DNA of 20,779 nt from Saccoglossus kowalevskii (GCF_000003605.2 NW_003123418.1:95468-116246), one strand, 5' to 3'. Counted from the stretch's first letter, positions 1 to 8,913 are shown. The notes: generated by a model from the letters alone, not told the origin. Program-made: numbers and translations.

Positions 1-235
1 AAACAGCCGAGAAATGCTTGATTTTTAGGATTTTTTAGCACAAAAATGGCCGCCATTCCGCCATCTTGAATCAGATCGTAAAACAAAATGATGTGCCTCA
101 AGGTCCTATAATGTCTAATGTATATACCAAGTTTGAACAATACCCATCTGTAAACAGCCGAGAAATGCTTGACTTTGATGATTTTTAGCACAAAAATGGC
201 CGCCATTCGGCCATCTTGAATCAGATCGTGAAACA
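1..235. repeat. Two tandem copies of a 151-bp interspersed repeat unit carrying YY1-like motifs
   Basis: The unit begins with AAACAGCCGAGAAATGCTTGA at 1 and again at 152, a period of 151 bp. Both copies contain the block ATGGCCGCCATTC followed by CCATCTTGAATCAGATCG. The second copy continues into text resembling the 3' part of common invertebrate interspersed repeats (caagtttgattgtgattggtcc). CCGCCATCTTG matches the reverse complement of the YY1 consensus CAAGATGGCGG. The array is cut by the left window edge, so the copy number is unknown. It lies in the intron after the TRAF6 RING exon. I see no coding potential. Confidence 0.8.
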
Positions 236-321
236 AATTGATGTGCATATGTATAGTATCATGTATGATGTATGTGTCAAGTTTGATTGTGATTGGTCCA
301 GGCATTTCTAAGATACAGGTC

Positions 322-405
322 CGGACGCACGCACAAACGCACGCACAGCACGCACGGAGGTCAAAACATAAGTCCCCGTTTTTGGACTGCGTCCGAACGG
401 GGACT
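322..405. repeat. CACG-rich run followed by a nested hairpin, probable tail of the repeat
   Basis: A run of GCACGCAC-type words (about 322-357) is followed by a hairpin. Its outer arms AGTCCCCGTT (371-380) and AACGGGGACT (396-405) are perfect complements. The inner arms GGAC (384-387) and GTCC (391-394) are nested inside them. A simple-sequence stretch ending in a strong hairpin is a layout I associate with non-autonomous repeats in marine invertebrates. A Helitron 3' end is conceivable because CTAA follows the hairpin, but the usual spacing is absent. Confidence 0.7.
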
Positions 406-471
406 AACAAGCAACCTCTCAGCTGAGATAGCTCTGCTGTTAGCAATGCAATCTGAGATCGGCTGACATGA

Positions 472-883
472 AGTACCTATATGTATAATATAAGAGCCAT
501 CAAGCCATCAGTTTTCAACAAGAAGTCGAAAATATCACTTTTACTAAAAGACAAAAATATTCATCAAAATTAGAGAATTAAAAATATCATCATGAAATGA
601 ACAAATTTGAGAGTTCCAGCTGTAGTACCTATATGTATAATATCAAAGCGGTTTTTAAAAAGTCAAAAATATAACTTTTTACCAAATATGACAAAAATAT
701 TCACCAAAATTAGAGAAATGAATCACTGAAATGAAATGAATAAATCTAAGTGAGGTCTTTCCAAGGTAAATATACACCTAGTATCAAAACAATCAGGCTT
801 GTAGTTTTCAAGAAGAAGTCGAAAGAGTAAAAAGACAATCATTCATATGATAGCCTCGCTCGACAAAGTCGCCAGCGGAGCTA
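472..883 (+). repeat. Degenerate tandem array of about 150-bp units ending in a hairpin
   Basis: AGTACCTATATGTATAATAT recurs (about 471 and 625), as do GACAAAAATATTCA(T/C)CAAAATTAGAGAA (twice) and GTTTTCAA(C/G)AAGAAGTCGAAA (about 511 and 805). This indicates two to three diverged copies of a unit of roughly 150 bp. The array ends in an imperfect hairpin at 851-883: TAGCCTCGCT-CGAC, loop AAA, GTCG-CC-AGCGGA-GCTA. The word AGTTTTCAAGAAGAAGTCGAAA (803-824) recurs exactly in inverted orientation at 20621-20642, so this is a dispersed family. It is non-coding and lies in the TRAF6 intron. Confidence 0.75.
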
Positions 884-885
884 GA

Positions 886-1286
886 AAGCGACTAATGACA
901 GCTATGTAGGCTTCTTCCCAGGACATTACAGAGTAATCTTTAATTTTTGATAAACAATAAAGCCAATTTAGCACAACAATGAATACAAAAAGTTATTAAC
1001 ATATTATTTTGTTATGCAAATTAGTATGTGATCTTTTTTCTGGGGTGAGCACTGAGCTAATAAGGTTACAACCAACTTCTTAAACATGAATGTGTTATTA
1101 GCTCCTTGTATCATTACAATAAATATGTCAGCCGAAGTGGACTTTGAACAAAGACAGCTACTCAGCTGCAGCCAACATAAACAATTACTAGTACTGTCCT
1201 CTGGTGGATGGGAGAGGTAATTCCTGTTATTCTTTCAGCCAAGTATAATGGCATAATCTGCATGCACGTGTTCGGAAAAGGCTTAC
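886..1286 (-). other. TRAF6 intron 1, proximal part
   Basis: This is the unique-looking start of the intron that follows the TRAF6 RING exon on the minus strand. The donor reads GAG|GTAAGC, with GT at 1286-1285. I searched the reverse complement of 1-1286 for the next expected exon, which should bring the last zinc-binding Cys pair of the RING and then the TRAF zinc fingers, and found none. That exon must lie left of the window. I saw no other structure here. Confidence 0.6.
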
Positions 1287-1444
1287 CTCATTGACTGACA
1301 GATGCAACTGCGACAGAAACGATGTCCACACTGTGTTTGAGTTGGTTCACGCAATGCCATCAAACAAATCGGGCATTCATACTTGGACTCCAATGGTGGA
1401 ACAAATTCCATATCATAACCAACACTTTCATCGGCTTCTTCCAT
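1287..1444 (-). CDS. TRAF6: TRAF6-like E3 ubiquitin ligase, first coding exon (RING finger N-terminal part), partial gene
   Basis: TRAF6 is the RING E3 that builds K63-linked ubiquitin chains downstream of Toll/IL-1-type receptors and leads to NF-kB and MAPK activation. This exon encodes 52 codons plus two bases. It starts at the minus-strand ATG at 1444-1442. The reading frame upstream meets a TGA with no earlier ATG, which supports that start. Residues 10-14 (YDMEF) lead into [18 protein letters not shown], almost identical to the TRAF6 hallmark before the RING. The zinc ligands C24, C27, C39, H41, C44 and C47 are all present. The last Cys pair is missing because the exon ends inside an Arg codon (AG|GTAAGC). 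The N-terminal leader is shorter than in vertebrate TRAF6, where about 50 more residues precede this point. Other TRAFs lack the [13 protein letters not shown] signature, so the family call is firm. The rest of the gene (zinc fingers, coiled coil, MATH domain) is off the left edge. Confidence 0.9.
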
Positions 1445-1526
1445 GACACCATGTAAGCAGTTAACAAATTCAGGTCAAGTAGGAATTATTCTCCTTGCGT
1501 CTACATGAAAGTACGCAATATCATTC
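1445..1526 (-). other. Probable TRAF6 5' UTR with candidate upstream acceptor
   Basis: On the minus strand, ATTATATATTTCAG|GAATGA places a plausible 3' splice site just before 1526. The RING exon could therefore begin at 1526 with about 80 bases of 5' UTR after a non-coding first exon. In-frame TGA upstream of the ATG is consistent with UTR. This is an inference from a single splice-like motif. A transcription start inside this stretch is equally possible. Confidence 0.3.
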
Positions 1527-2340
1527 CTGAAATATATAATCAATCAGATATTAAACAGATAGTCATGAAGCATGAACACCTGCCGCATCAGGAATATAGC
1601 ATTCCCAGGCACCAAGCCGGATTTAATGTGACCCATGAATATGTCAATAACCTTTCTGGCGAAATTAGTGGTTTTGTTATTCTAATATCAAAAAAAAAAA
1701 TATTAATAATTATTGAGCTATATACATGTAATTGAAGTTTTAGTTAATACCATCTGCTGCTACACTGACAACCTTATAGATTACATTAATACCGCATTTA
1801 ATATTTGATGATTTGCGACTTCCTTTTACTTGAAGCCATAAAACTATTATTAATAGTGCAAGTTACTGAGTGATAAACAACTAAAGTACACCATGTGGGG
1901 TACATTATGTGTAGATAGTCTTGCGTACATGACAAGAAGGGGGTCGACATTAGTTGTGATAACCCCCGACCCACACACAGTCGTGGATGCGGAACTATCA
2001 TACTTCAAGAAACTATGCTTAGAACTCTGAATAACCGAAGACAATTTTAAATAATTTCTTGCGGTGAAACTATAATGAGAGACATGTAGATGTTGCGTAT
2101 TAATACTCACCAGTGACGAAACTGGACACACCAGAACGCTGACATAGTCAATGAGAAGTATCCATGTTTTAAACAAGGAAGTAGACAACGTCAACAATGA
2201 CTATCTGAATTTTACAACCAGCCCGAACAATGTGACGCCACTTCAACTTCAGGGAGTGAAGCGAGACACATATATGGCAAGTTTTCTCAAATGCACCAGT
2301 TCATCAATATATTTCTTGCAAGTTCTAAATCGACACAATT
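1527..2340. other. Intergenic stretch upstream of TRAF6, no gene seen
   Basis: Short overlapping open frames exist on both strands (76 aa at 1505-1735 plus, 115 aa at 1850-2197 minus). They show no recognisable family, no low-complexity-free domain pattern and no splice continuity. The stretch is moderately AT-rich, with a mixed patch around 1930-2000 (ggggtcgac, acccccgacccacacac). It may hold a 5' non-coding exon of TRAF6, but I cannot place one. Confidence 0.4.
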
Positions 2341-2348
2341 GACTCGAC

Positions 2349-2434
2349 TTACGTAACGAATGCGTTCGTGTCCGCTTTCCGGGTCATTACATGCTTTGGG
2401 AATTCCCCCCGTTATTCCCCGAACACCGGAAAGC
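2349..2434. promoter_or_regulatory. Candidate TRAF6 promoter/enhancer: NF-kB palindrome between inverted ETS sites
   Basis: Within 86 bp lie four perfect or near-perfect motifs: TTACGTAA (2349-2356, PAR-bZIP/E4BP4 consensus), GCTTTCCGG (2374-2382, ETS-type), GGGAATTCCC (2398-2407, a perfect palindromic kB site) and CCGGAAAGC (2426-2434). The last is the exact reverse complement of the first ETS-type site. The region is richer in GC and CpG than its surroundings and sits about 0.9-1.0 kb 5' of the TRAF6 start codon. Motif matches are seen directly. Promoter function and target gene are inferred. Confidence 0.4.
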
Positions 2435-3190
2435 TATCAGACACTAGCAGCTGTTAATATTAAAAGCATTTGCAGTCGCTTATACGCTCAAACTAAAACC
2501 TAAGAAAAAAATCTTTTTAGTTGCGCCCGGGAGTTGCGCAACTATCATCCGTTTTAAACTACTACTGAGAATGTCAGTAATTGTCAGGAAAGTGAGATAC
2601 TATAAATTTATTGAAATGATTTCTTTTCATAAATGTATGAATGTTTTGGATACCATAGGTCATAATTGGATTGCAAAATACGGTACTGTGAATTTCATAA
2701 AGGCATGAATAGATGAATAGCAACAACTGCCACGGTGTATGTTTGTGTATTCGTTCGTCATCTAGAATATAGTTTGTGAAATATATAAATATTTTATATA
2801 AAAAATTAATTGCTCCATGAAATTCATTGTAAAATCCATGATAAATTAAAAAAAGTAAAATATATAGGGGAAAGTGAATTCAACAGCTGGTAAGTGTTAT
2901 CTCATTTTCCCCTTCTTCGTATTTACTATTTCATAACTCATTTATTAAATCTATAATATCTATCTGTTTTATAACTTTAAGTGTATTTCAAAACTAAATA
3001 AAATAGTACACGTATTAGAAACTTTAAACTTTATTTGTCACTGAATTCCGGCAAGGCGATATTTAAAATGCCTAATGTTCTGGCAATAATTGCAAGTGCA
3101 CATGCGATCCAGCCGCGTACCTAGAGGACAGACTGTGCTGTGTTTTATACTACTGAGTAAGTCGACTCCGGGAAACGATTATTGGAATTT
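2435..3190. other. Intergenic, AT-rich, no gene seen
   Basis: There is a small GC patch at about 2521-2540 (gttgcgcccgggagttgcgc), possibly still part of the upstream regulatory area. The rest is AT-rich with no long open frame and no exon-like block flanked by splice sites that I can identify. Confidence 0.4.
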
Positions 3191-3218
3191 TTAAATTCAC
3201 TATTTCAGTATTTTGAAC

Positions 3219-3382
3219 ATATTTACTGGGTTTTAATTTTACTAATTCCCCAGAAAAACAATGAGTTATTGTGTTATTTTACATGTTCATATGAATTTAA
3301 TTTTTAGCGGATCTTACTCATCAATGAAAATAGCAAAATTAAAACCCCGTGAATAATTCAAAATTTACAGTGTAAGCTTTTC
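3219..3382. repeat. Dispersed repeat with inverted arms 'catatttactgggttttaatttt ... aaaattaaaaccc'
   Basis: The left arm CATATTTACTGGGTTTTAAT (from 3219) and right arm AAAATTAAAACCCCGTGAATA (about 3335-3355) are near-complementary. The right flank ends in TTTACAGTGTA. The left arm closely matches the one at 10450-10473 (CATATTCACTGGGTTTTAAT), showing a dispersed family in this window. Size and terminal inverted arms suggest a MITE-like element, but target duplications are not clear. Confidence 0.55.
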
Positions 3383-4091
3383 CGTTGAAATCATAAAGCG
3401 TACTTTCATTAGTTTCAGGTGAGTCACGTAGAAGTACAAATTCCAGTATGATGACGGGTTTCCTCCTAAAGAGTACGAACGGAAATTTTGGGCCCAAATG
3501 TTGCCAGTTCTTATAGTGTGACTGCGCAGCGCTAGAGGGTGCATTATCAAATAGTGTTATTCTACACATTACCATCGTCCGAATCGCACGGTTTCGGCCG
3601 AATAAATAATGGTCCTTGGCTGACGAAGATGACACATTACAACACTACATGCAAATGTATTCTTCAGTTCAATTAGAGACAAAACATCCAGTGACCTGTT
3701 GTTGTCATTTTCAACCAGATATCTTATTGTTATCGACAATAATTTGATTTATTTCTCTATTACATTTTCCGCTCAAATAGAAATATATTTTATTATTATA
3801 CAGCTGTAATAAAATTTATCTTAGCTAATTTTATTTTGCTATATATTTATAAATCATTTGATGATTTGAGTTTTTATGGTATTTCAATGCGTATTGCGTG
3901 AAAGGCTTGGACCGAACGTCTGCAACAAATCGAAGAGAATGATTTGATTTTGAAGTTAAATTTATGTGGCAATGCCGATCTTTCAGAAGAGAATATGGCG
4001 GTGAGATGTCCTCACTTCACCCAAATTACGAATCATCAAATGTATATAGGACATTATTAAGCAGGGAAATACCCCCAAAATTCATAGCTGT
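3383..4091. other. Intergenic, no supported gene
   Basis: A 98-codon open frame on the minus strand (3339-3635) partly overlaps the repeat above and shows no recognisable domain. I regard it as chance. A patch near 3575-3605 (ccgaatcgcacggtttcggccgaata) is GC-rich and locally self-complementary. The remainder is AT-rich. Confidence 0.35.
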
Positions 4092-4166
4092 TAATAGAAT
4101 AGAATAGAATATAATAGAATAGAATAGAATAGAATAGAATAGAATAGAATAGAATAGAATAGAATA
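4092..4166. repeat. (TAGAA)n microsatellite
   Basis: About 15 copies of the pentanucleotide TAGAA/AGAAT run from 4092 to 4166, with one variant copy (ATATAAT) near 4110. It is pure enough to be length-polymorphic. It explains the repetitive FYSIL peptide seen in a minus-strand frame, which is not a gene. Confidence 0.95.
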
Positions 4167-5122
4167 TTTGACAAATGAAAGAACATTATCACGGACGACA
4201 ATAATGAATAAAACAGGGGGGAAATCAGAAATTTGCATAAATTTCTAAGATTTTACGAATAAAAACTCCTGGCAATGAAACTATCTTTTGAACTCAACAC
4301 CTAGAATTTTTAAATTTTGGTCATTTGACAGCTTTAAATGTTCGAATGTAGTGCCAGCTTACTTCAGTCTGATAGGCAATGAAAGACGAGTTTATGCGCG
4401 CATGCTTAGTACATATTTCACATTTCTTAGCCGAAAAATAAAACATAAATTATGGTTTAGACAATTGTGAACACTTATGTTTACTACATCTCTAAATCGG
4501 TTAAATTGCTCTATTTATTGATCTCTATTTTATTTTCGTAATTTTCTAATGCTAAAACGTTGACGAATGTAGTTGCTACGAATTACTGGGTTGTATATAT
4601 ACATGTCAACAATGATGGCGGACGGGCGATGACATAGGGGTAACGTTATATTTTTTTTATGAAAACACACATACGTACTATATGGTCTTCTGTTGCAAAA
4701 CTTATTACAACATTTTAAAAGAAAATGTGGCAATTTATTTTTGTTATTGTTCGATTGTATGGACAACTTTATGGAATAATAGTACATACCATAGTATAAT
4801 ATTCACACATTTTGCCTCACTTTCCATAATTGAATCAACGCCTGTGAATTGAATGTGAAGATTTATCATTGGTTATCTGTTTTGTATATGTACATTTCCT
4901 GGTGTTACATATTTATGTACCTCATTGACACCAACACAGTCACTGATATAATTATCACAGTCAGTTACCACGATTTTGAATTGTTATTAGGTGCCGACTT
5001 CATTGGGATGCTGGTCATTATATTGTTCTAGACTCCCATGTTACTAGTAAAGTCGGTAGTCGTCGCGCCGCGTTCTGTTCGATATGGGACACCCCAACTC
5101 ATATCATCTTACACAACGCGTG
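4167..5122. other. Intergenic, no gene seen
   Basis: Several 60-85 codon open frames have no domain or homology that I recognise. At 4611-4630 AATGATGGCGGACGGGCG resembles a YY1-type ATGGCGG motif with a six-codon open frame that ends at once in TGA. A small CpG-bearing patch occurs at 5051-5075 (cggtagtcgtcgcgccgcg). Neither is enough to call a promoter. Confidence 0.35.
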
Positions 5123-5219
5123 TATAATATAATATAATATAATGTAATGTAATGTAATGTAATGTAATGTAATGTAATGTAATGTAATGTAATAATATCA
5201 TATCATATCATATAATAAT
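5123..5219. repeat. Compound pentanucleotide microsatellite (TATAA)n-(TAATG)n-(TATCA)n
   Basis: Roughly four TATAA units pass into about eleven TAATG units and then several TCATA/TATCA-type units. All have a five-base period, so one ancestral pentamer tract appears to have accumulated and spread point variants. The tract lies about 1 kb from another pentanucleotide tract. Confidence 0.95.
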
Positions 5220-5618
5220 AATGTTTACATGAAATTCGAACACACGCTGCACAGCTTCCACTGCCCTTTAATGTATCAATTATCGAAATGCAGATTGTGC
5301 CTAAAATCAATTACAAACAATCTCATATGGAATAGCAGATCCAAACCCTTTCCATATACTAAAACGAAAATTTTTGAAAAAGAGTTTCATTTTATATCTA
5401 AGTGTTTTGTATCCCAGTGAGCATAATGGAAAATATAATACAATATATTGTAGGGTCTATGAATGCATCTACAAGTGACAAATATGAATCGTATAGGGTG
5501 ACGGTCATCTGGCCACGCATGCGCGAGATATGAGGTCATATGAACAAAGGTAGCAACTTTGACTATTGTGCAGACCAAGTACAAGAAAGAGCCACTTTAT
5601 GTAAATTTAGAACCAGTA
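5220..5618. other. Intergenic, no gene seen
   Basis: Open frames of 63-65 codons occur on both strands but have no recognisable content. No splice-flanked conserved block, RNA gene or repeat was identified. Confidence 0.35.
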
Positions 5619-5626
5619 ACCATAAC

Positions 5627-5661
5627 CACTGTCCCTCAACACCTGGTGTGGAGGGACTGTG
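5627..5661. repeat. Near-perfect hairpin flanked by a CCATAACC direct repeat
   Basis: GTCCCTCAACACC (5631-5643) pairs with GGTGTGGAGGGAC (5645-5657) with one mismatch in 13 and a one-base gap. This gives a tight stem. CCATAACC occurs just before (about 5620) and just after (about 5662). The word GGGACTGTGCCAT recurs near 6438. It is likely the hairpin end of a small repeat element. A structured RNA is possible but the loop is very short. Confidence 0.6.
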
Positions 5662-7438
5662 CCATAACCTGGCTATTGAAACAGGTATATATTAGGTTTA
5701 TTAGGTTTATATTTCTGATGAGCAATAAAAACCAAAATATAATTAAACAAGTAGGGAAGTATAATTACAAATCTTTTGAAATCAGAAATAAAACTTATTA
5801 CTAGGTACTTTCATTTACTGTTATTTTTATCTTCTTATTAACAAACTAAACTTTCTTTTATTACTTTATTGGACTGATAGAAAGATTGTATTTCTGAGGA
5901 TGCAATAAAGATTATTATATTATTATTAACTGAGAAGCTTTAACTAGGTAATTTCTTTGGTGATTAAATTAGGCAAAGGTAATTTCTTTGGTGCATGTCG
6001 CAGCCAGATTAAAATTAAAACTTTTGATTTTGATTTTTTGATTTTGATTATAAGTGTGCATTGAATTTTGGGAAAATCAATGTTTACCAACAGAAATGTC
6101 GCATATGCTCGGTGCGACAATCATCGCCCTCTAAATTGGCAATAACTATTTATCATTTTTCTCTGATTTTTCATTTTTAATAAATCATTTCCTGTGTCAT
6201 TAGTGCCAATTTATATGCTGTACACCGACATTATACATTAAATCACTTGCAAGTGAAAAAAGATGGCTACAGGTTCGACATCTATAAGAAATCATTCGAT
6301 GATGAGATACAAGATGACTGAATGTCAATCATTTTATTATTAAAAAATCATCATAATCAAGCATCAGCCTCTGGAACCATAGCTCTGACATGTTTATGTT
6401 CAAACTATATATCTTAAATTTGATAACTACGATAACAGGGACTGTGCCATGCATGGCTTGTATTTAAACTAAAAATGATCCAAATCTCAGCTATTGCCTC
6501 TTTAATATGGTTATTTACATTTGTACATAGTGTCATTTTAAGATAAAGTAATAATAACATTTGGTCGTCAACTACCTACTATCACTAACTCACTATTTTC
6601 ATATGGCAAAATAGAATAAACACTTCAGGGGTGGTGATCGTCACACAGTGTATGTTCGAATTTCATGTAAACAATCAATGCAATATTACCTAACTTTGAA
6701 TGAATTATTTATTTAACCAGGAAATAACATTGCAACAACATCAACTTTTGAAGTCATTGAACATGAGTGTTTAGGTTAAAGTTTTTGGTTCAAATGTCCA
6801 CATTGTGAAACTGGTCAAAATCTTATGGTATACATTTACATTACTCAAGGGTGGTTGTTTTTAGTATATTATATCTGAAACATTATTTCGTCAAATTTGA
6901 TCAAACTGTGCTAACGTTTTCTCTGTAACCCAATCTAGTGGTTGCTGTGAATGAAAAAAAAAATATGGACATGAAGGAAATAGTATTTAGACTGAGGCAG
7001 CATTTATGATGCAACAGAGAGAATAGACTCGCAATACAATTTGTGCAGTTGACAATATTGAACACAGAGAGTGGTCATTGATCAAGTTTGAAACTGTAAA
7101 ATTTTCTTTCATGAATAATAATGATAGTTACATATCCACTGAATAAACTGTTCTAAAAAGTCAGGGTGAAGCATGCATACTGTGACTTTCAATGGTAGAA
7201 ATTCAAAGTGTATTTTATGAGGTATTTTAACATTTAATAATGTGCTATACACACATTGATGATGTTCAGGTTTGATGAAGTAGAGGTGTCCAAATGCCAT
7301 ATTCCCAACTGAAAGATCGGCAGTTTGATATTGAGCTATAACAGAACAAGCTCAAAATCAAAATCAAATCATTCATATTTTGCCAGCAGATGTTTCGTCT
7401 GCACATTTCATGCATTACATGAGATGAAATCACCAATT
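5662..7438. other. Intergenic, AT-rich, no gene seen
   Basis: There is local simple repetition only: 'attaggtttattaggttta' (about 5691), 'ggtaatttctttggtg' twice (about 5947 and 5978), and 'ttttgattttgattttttgattttgatta' (about 6021-6050). A 63-codon minus frame at 7109-7300 is not recognisable. I found no exon, tRNA or other RNA gene. Confidence 0.4.
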
Positions 7439-7608
7439 AAAACTACCTCTCATCCAATCATAATCATGCATTAAAACTACCTCTCATCCAATCATAATCA
7501 TGCATTAAAATTACCTCTCATCCAATCATAATCATGCATTAAATCTACCTCTCATCCAATCATAATCATGCATTAAATCTACCTCTCATCCAATCATAAT
7601 CATGCATT
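7439..7608. repeat. 34-bp minisatellite, five units
   Basis: Five head-to-tail copies of a 34-bp unit (core CTACCTCTCATCCAATCATAATCATGCATT) run without interruption from 7439 to 7608. Differences are confined to the first six bases (AAAACT, AAAACT, AAAATT, AAATCT, AAATCT). The distribution of variants, same types adjacent, fits recent stepwise duplication. The array is intergenic. Confidence 0.95.
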
Positions 7609-8340
7609 TACAGGTGTGATACACTGTTATAATATATACTATTTGTTTAATAGCTCATATCCCCAAATCAGTAAGGTTACAAAAATGTATGTATCACTTT
7701 TTAACAATAATAACTATGAAATAAAATTTAGTGTCTATCATTTTGGCGGGAAGATTTGTTAAAAATATATTTGCAAGGTAGACACCAAGAGAAAGAAATT
7801 GCATGCAAGGTGTTGCAGAAAAAAAATGTTGGCATGTTTATAAATAAAAATGTACAATTAAGACACAGAGAAAAAAAAATTGCACTGGTCAAACTCTTAC
7901 AGGCTCCTATTAAGCTTTTAACTTGAATCACAATATACTAACAGCTTTGTAGATACATGTACATACCTTATTTGTGGCAGATATTGACTGCATTCTTGCT
8001 ATTATGCTGCATTATCTACCATTATTATCCATACATCCCTATCAGTAAGCCCTAAGTGTATATTCCTGGAACACATATACTATTTTCTCAGAAATGTTCC
8101 GGATATTGTACCTGCCTTTTTATGTACTTTACTTGGTTACGACTATCAGGATTTAGGCTGCCATAAATTAAGTACTGGTAAAAGCCAAACAAGTACCTGT
8201 ACAGAAACCATCTAAGGTTTTTTGTATAGAGGGTGATAAGTTTGTATTTAAATGAAAATATGACAAGAACTTACAATCAATTCAAAGGTTTATAATTTGT
8301 CAACTGATATAATGAATTGACAAATAAATAAATGTTCTCG
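7609..8340. other. Intergenic, no gene seen
   Basis: The stretch is AT-rich with homopolymer runs. The minus-strand 67-codon frame at 7728-7931 looks random. There is no recognisable exon or RNA gene. Confidence 0.4.
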
Positions 8341-8476
8341 CTCGTCTCTGGTCACTTTAGACACGTGAACTTTGTATACAATACAGGTCACTTTACATGC
8401 TAACTGTCCAAAGGTGATCACTATGGACAGGTGATCTTTTTAAAAAATTTGATCACTAACAAAGATTTGACTGTAC
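8341..8476. repeat. Degenerate minisatellite with 'ggtcact/ggtgatcact ... ggacagg' words
   Basis: The phrases GGTCACTTTAGACACGTG, GGTCACTTTACATGC, GGTGATCACTATGGACAGG, GGTGATC and TTTGATCACTAAC follow one another and end in TTTGACTGTAC. They look like decayed copies of a short unit of roughly 20-30 bp, close to a minisatellite type common in invertebrate genomes. Boundaries are approximate. Confidence 0.5.
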
Positions 8477-8518
8477 TTTGTAATTTATTGATGAAACCAT
8501 TTATCTCACCAAAGAAAA

Positions 8519-8680
8519 GCCAGACTGACTGCGTGCATGACTGGAACCGGCGCTCACGTACGGCACCTAATCTCCTAGTTTCACGCCACTACACGTCTTC
8601 CCCTCGGCCACCGGGCATCCCCAAAAAAGGATGCTTAATAACCAAGCTTATTACGTGCAGAGAATGAGTGCCGGTTTGAT
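8519..8680. other. GC-richer island upstream of SCYL2, possible first-exon/promoter area
   Basis: This approximately 160-bp patch (e.g. ggaaccggcgctcacgtacggcacc and cctcggccaccgggcatcccc) stands out from AT-rich surroundings about 0.8-0.9 kb 5' of the SCYL2 start. The SCYL2 ATG exon seems to start at a splice acceptor, so an upstream non-coding exon and promoter must exist. This is the nearest candidate by composition. The 78-codon frame across it has no recognisable product. Weak inference. Confidence 0.25.
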
Positions 8681-8717
8681 ATTGGCTGATGTTGATCAAA
8701 TTTGATGTAATGATAAC

Positions 8718-8913
8718 TACTGTAAAATTTGTATTACCGGTAATAGCCGCATCCCTATTAATAAATAGAAGTCGCCGCATTTTTTTAGAATAATTGAGAA
8801 CCAAAAATTCATCATTTCTCATATGTGTAGATGCTCTAATAGATGCCGCATCCCCTCTATTACATTGTACAAATTTAATTGAAGTCGTGGTTTCTAATAC
8901 AGATTTTACAGTA
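8718..8913. mobile_element. MITE-like element with 19-bp terminal inverted repeats
   Basis: TACTGTAAAATTTGTATTA (8718-8736) and TAATACAGATTTTACAGTA (8895-8913) are reverse complements with one mismatch in 19, giving a 196-bp element. Inside, GCCGCAT occurs three times (about 8746, 8774 and 8845). Two of these copies sit in matching contexts: TAATAGCCGCATCCCTATTA and TAATAGATGCCGCATCCCCTCTATTA. There is no transposase frame, so the element would be non-autonomous. Target-site duplications are not evident. Superfamily not assigned. Confidence 0.65.

Noticed and set aside
322..357. CRISPR-like or satellite array in the CACG run
   Set aside because: It is an irregular short word run with no spacer structure, in an animal genome; better seen as part of an interspersed repeat.
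1850..2197. 115-codon open frame on the minus strand upstream of TRAF6
   Set aside because: No family resemblance, no splice link to the TRAF6 exon, and another frame overlaps it. Length alone is not enough.
3339..3635. 98-codon open frame on the minus strand
   Set aside because: It overlaps a dispersed repeat, has no recognisable domain, and lies in non-coding-like AT-rich DNA.
4026..4238. Repetitive FYSIL-type peptide on the minus strand
   Set aside because: It is only the translation of the TAGAA microsatellite.
8431..8667. 78-codon frame and possible tRNA-like box near 'ctggaaccggcg'
   Set aside because: No domain in the frame, and the A-box/B-box pair and cloverleaf needed for a tRNA are not present.
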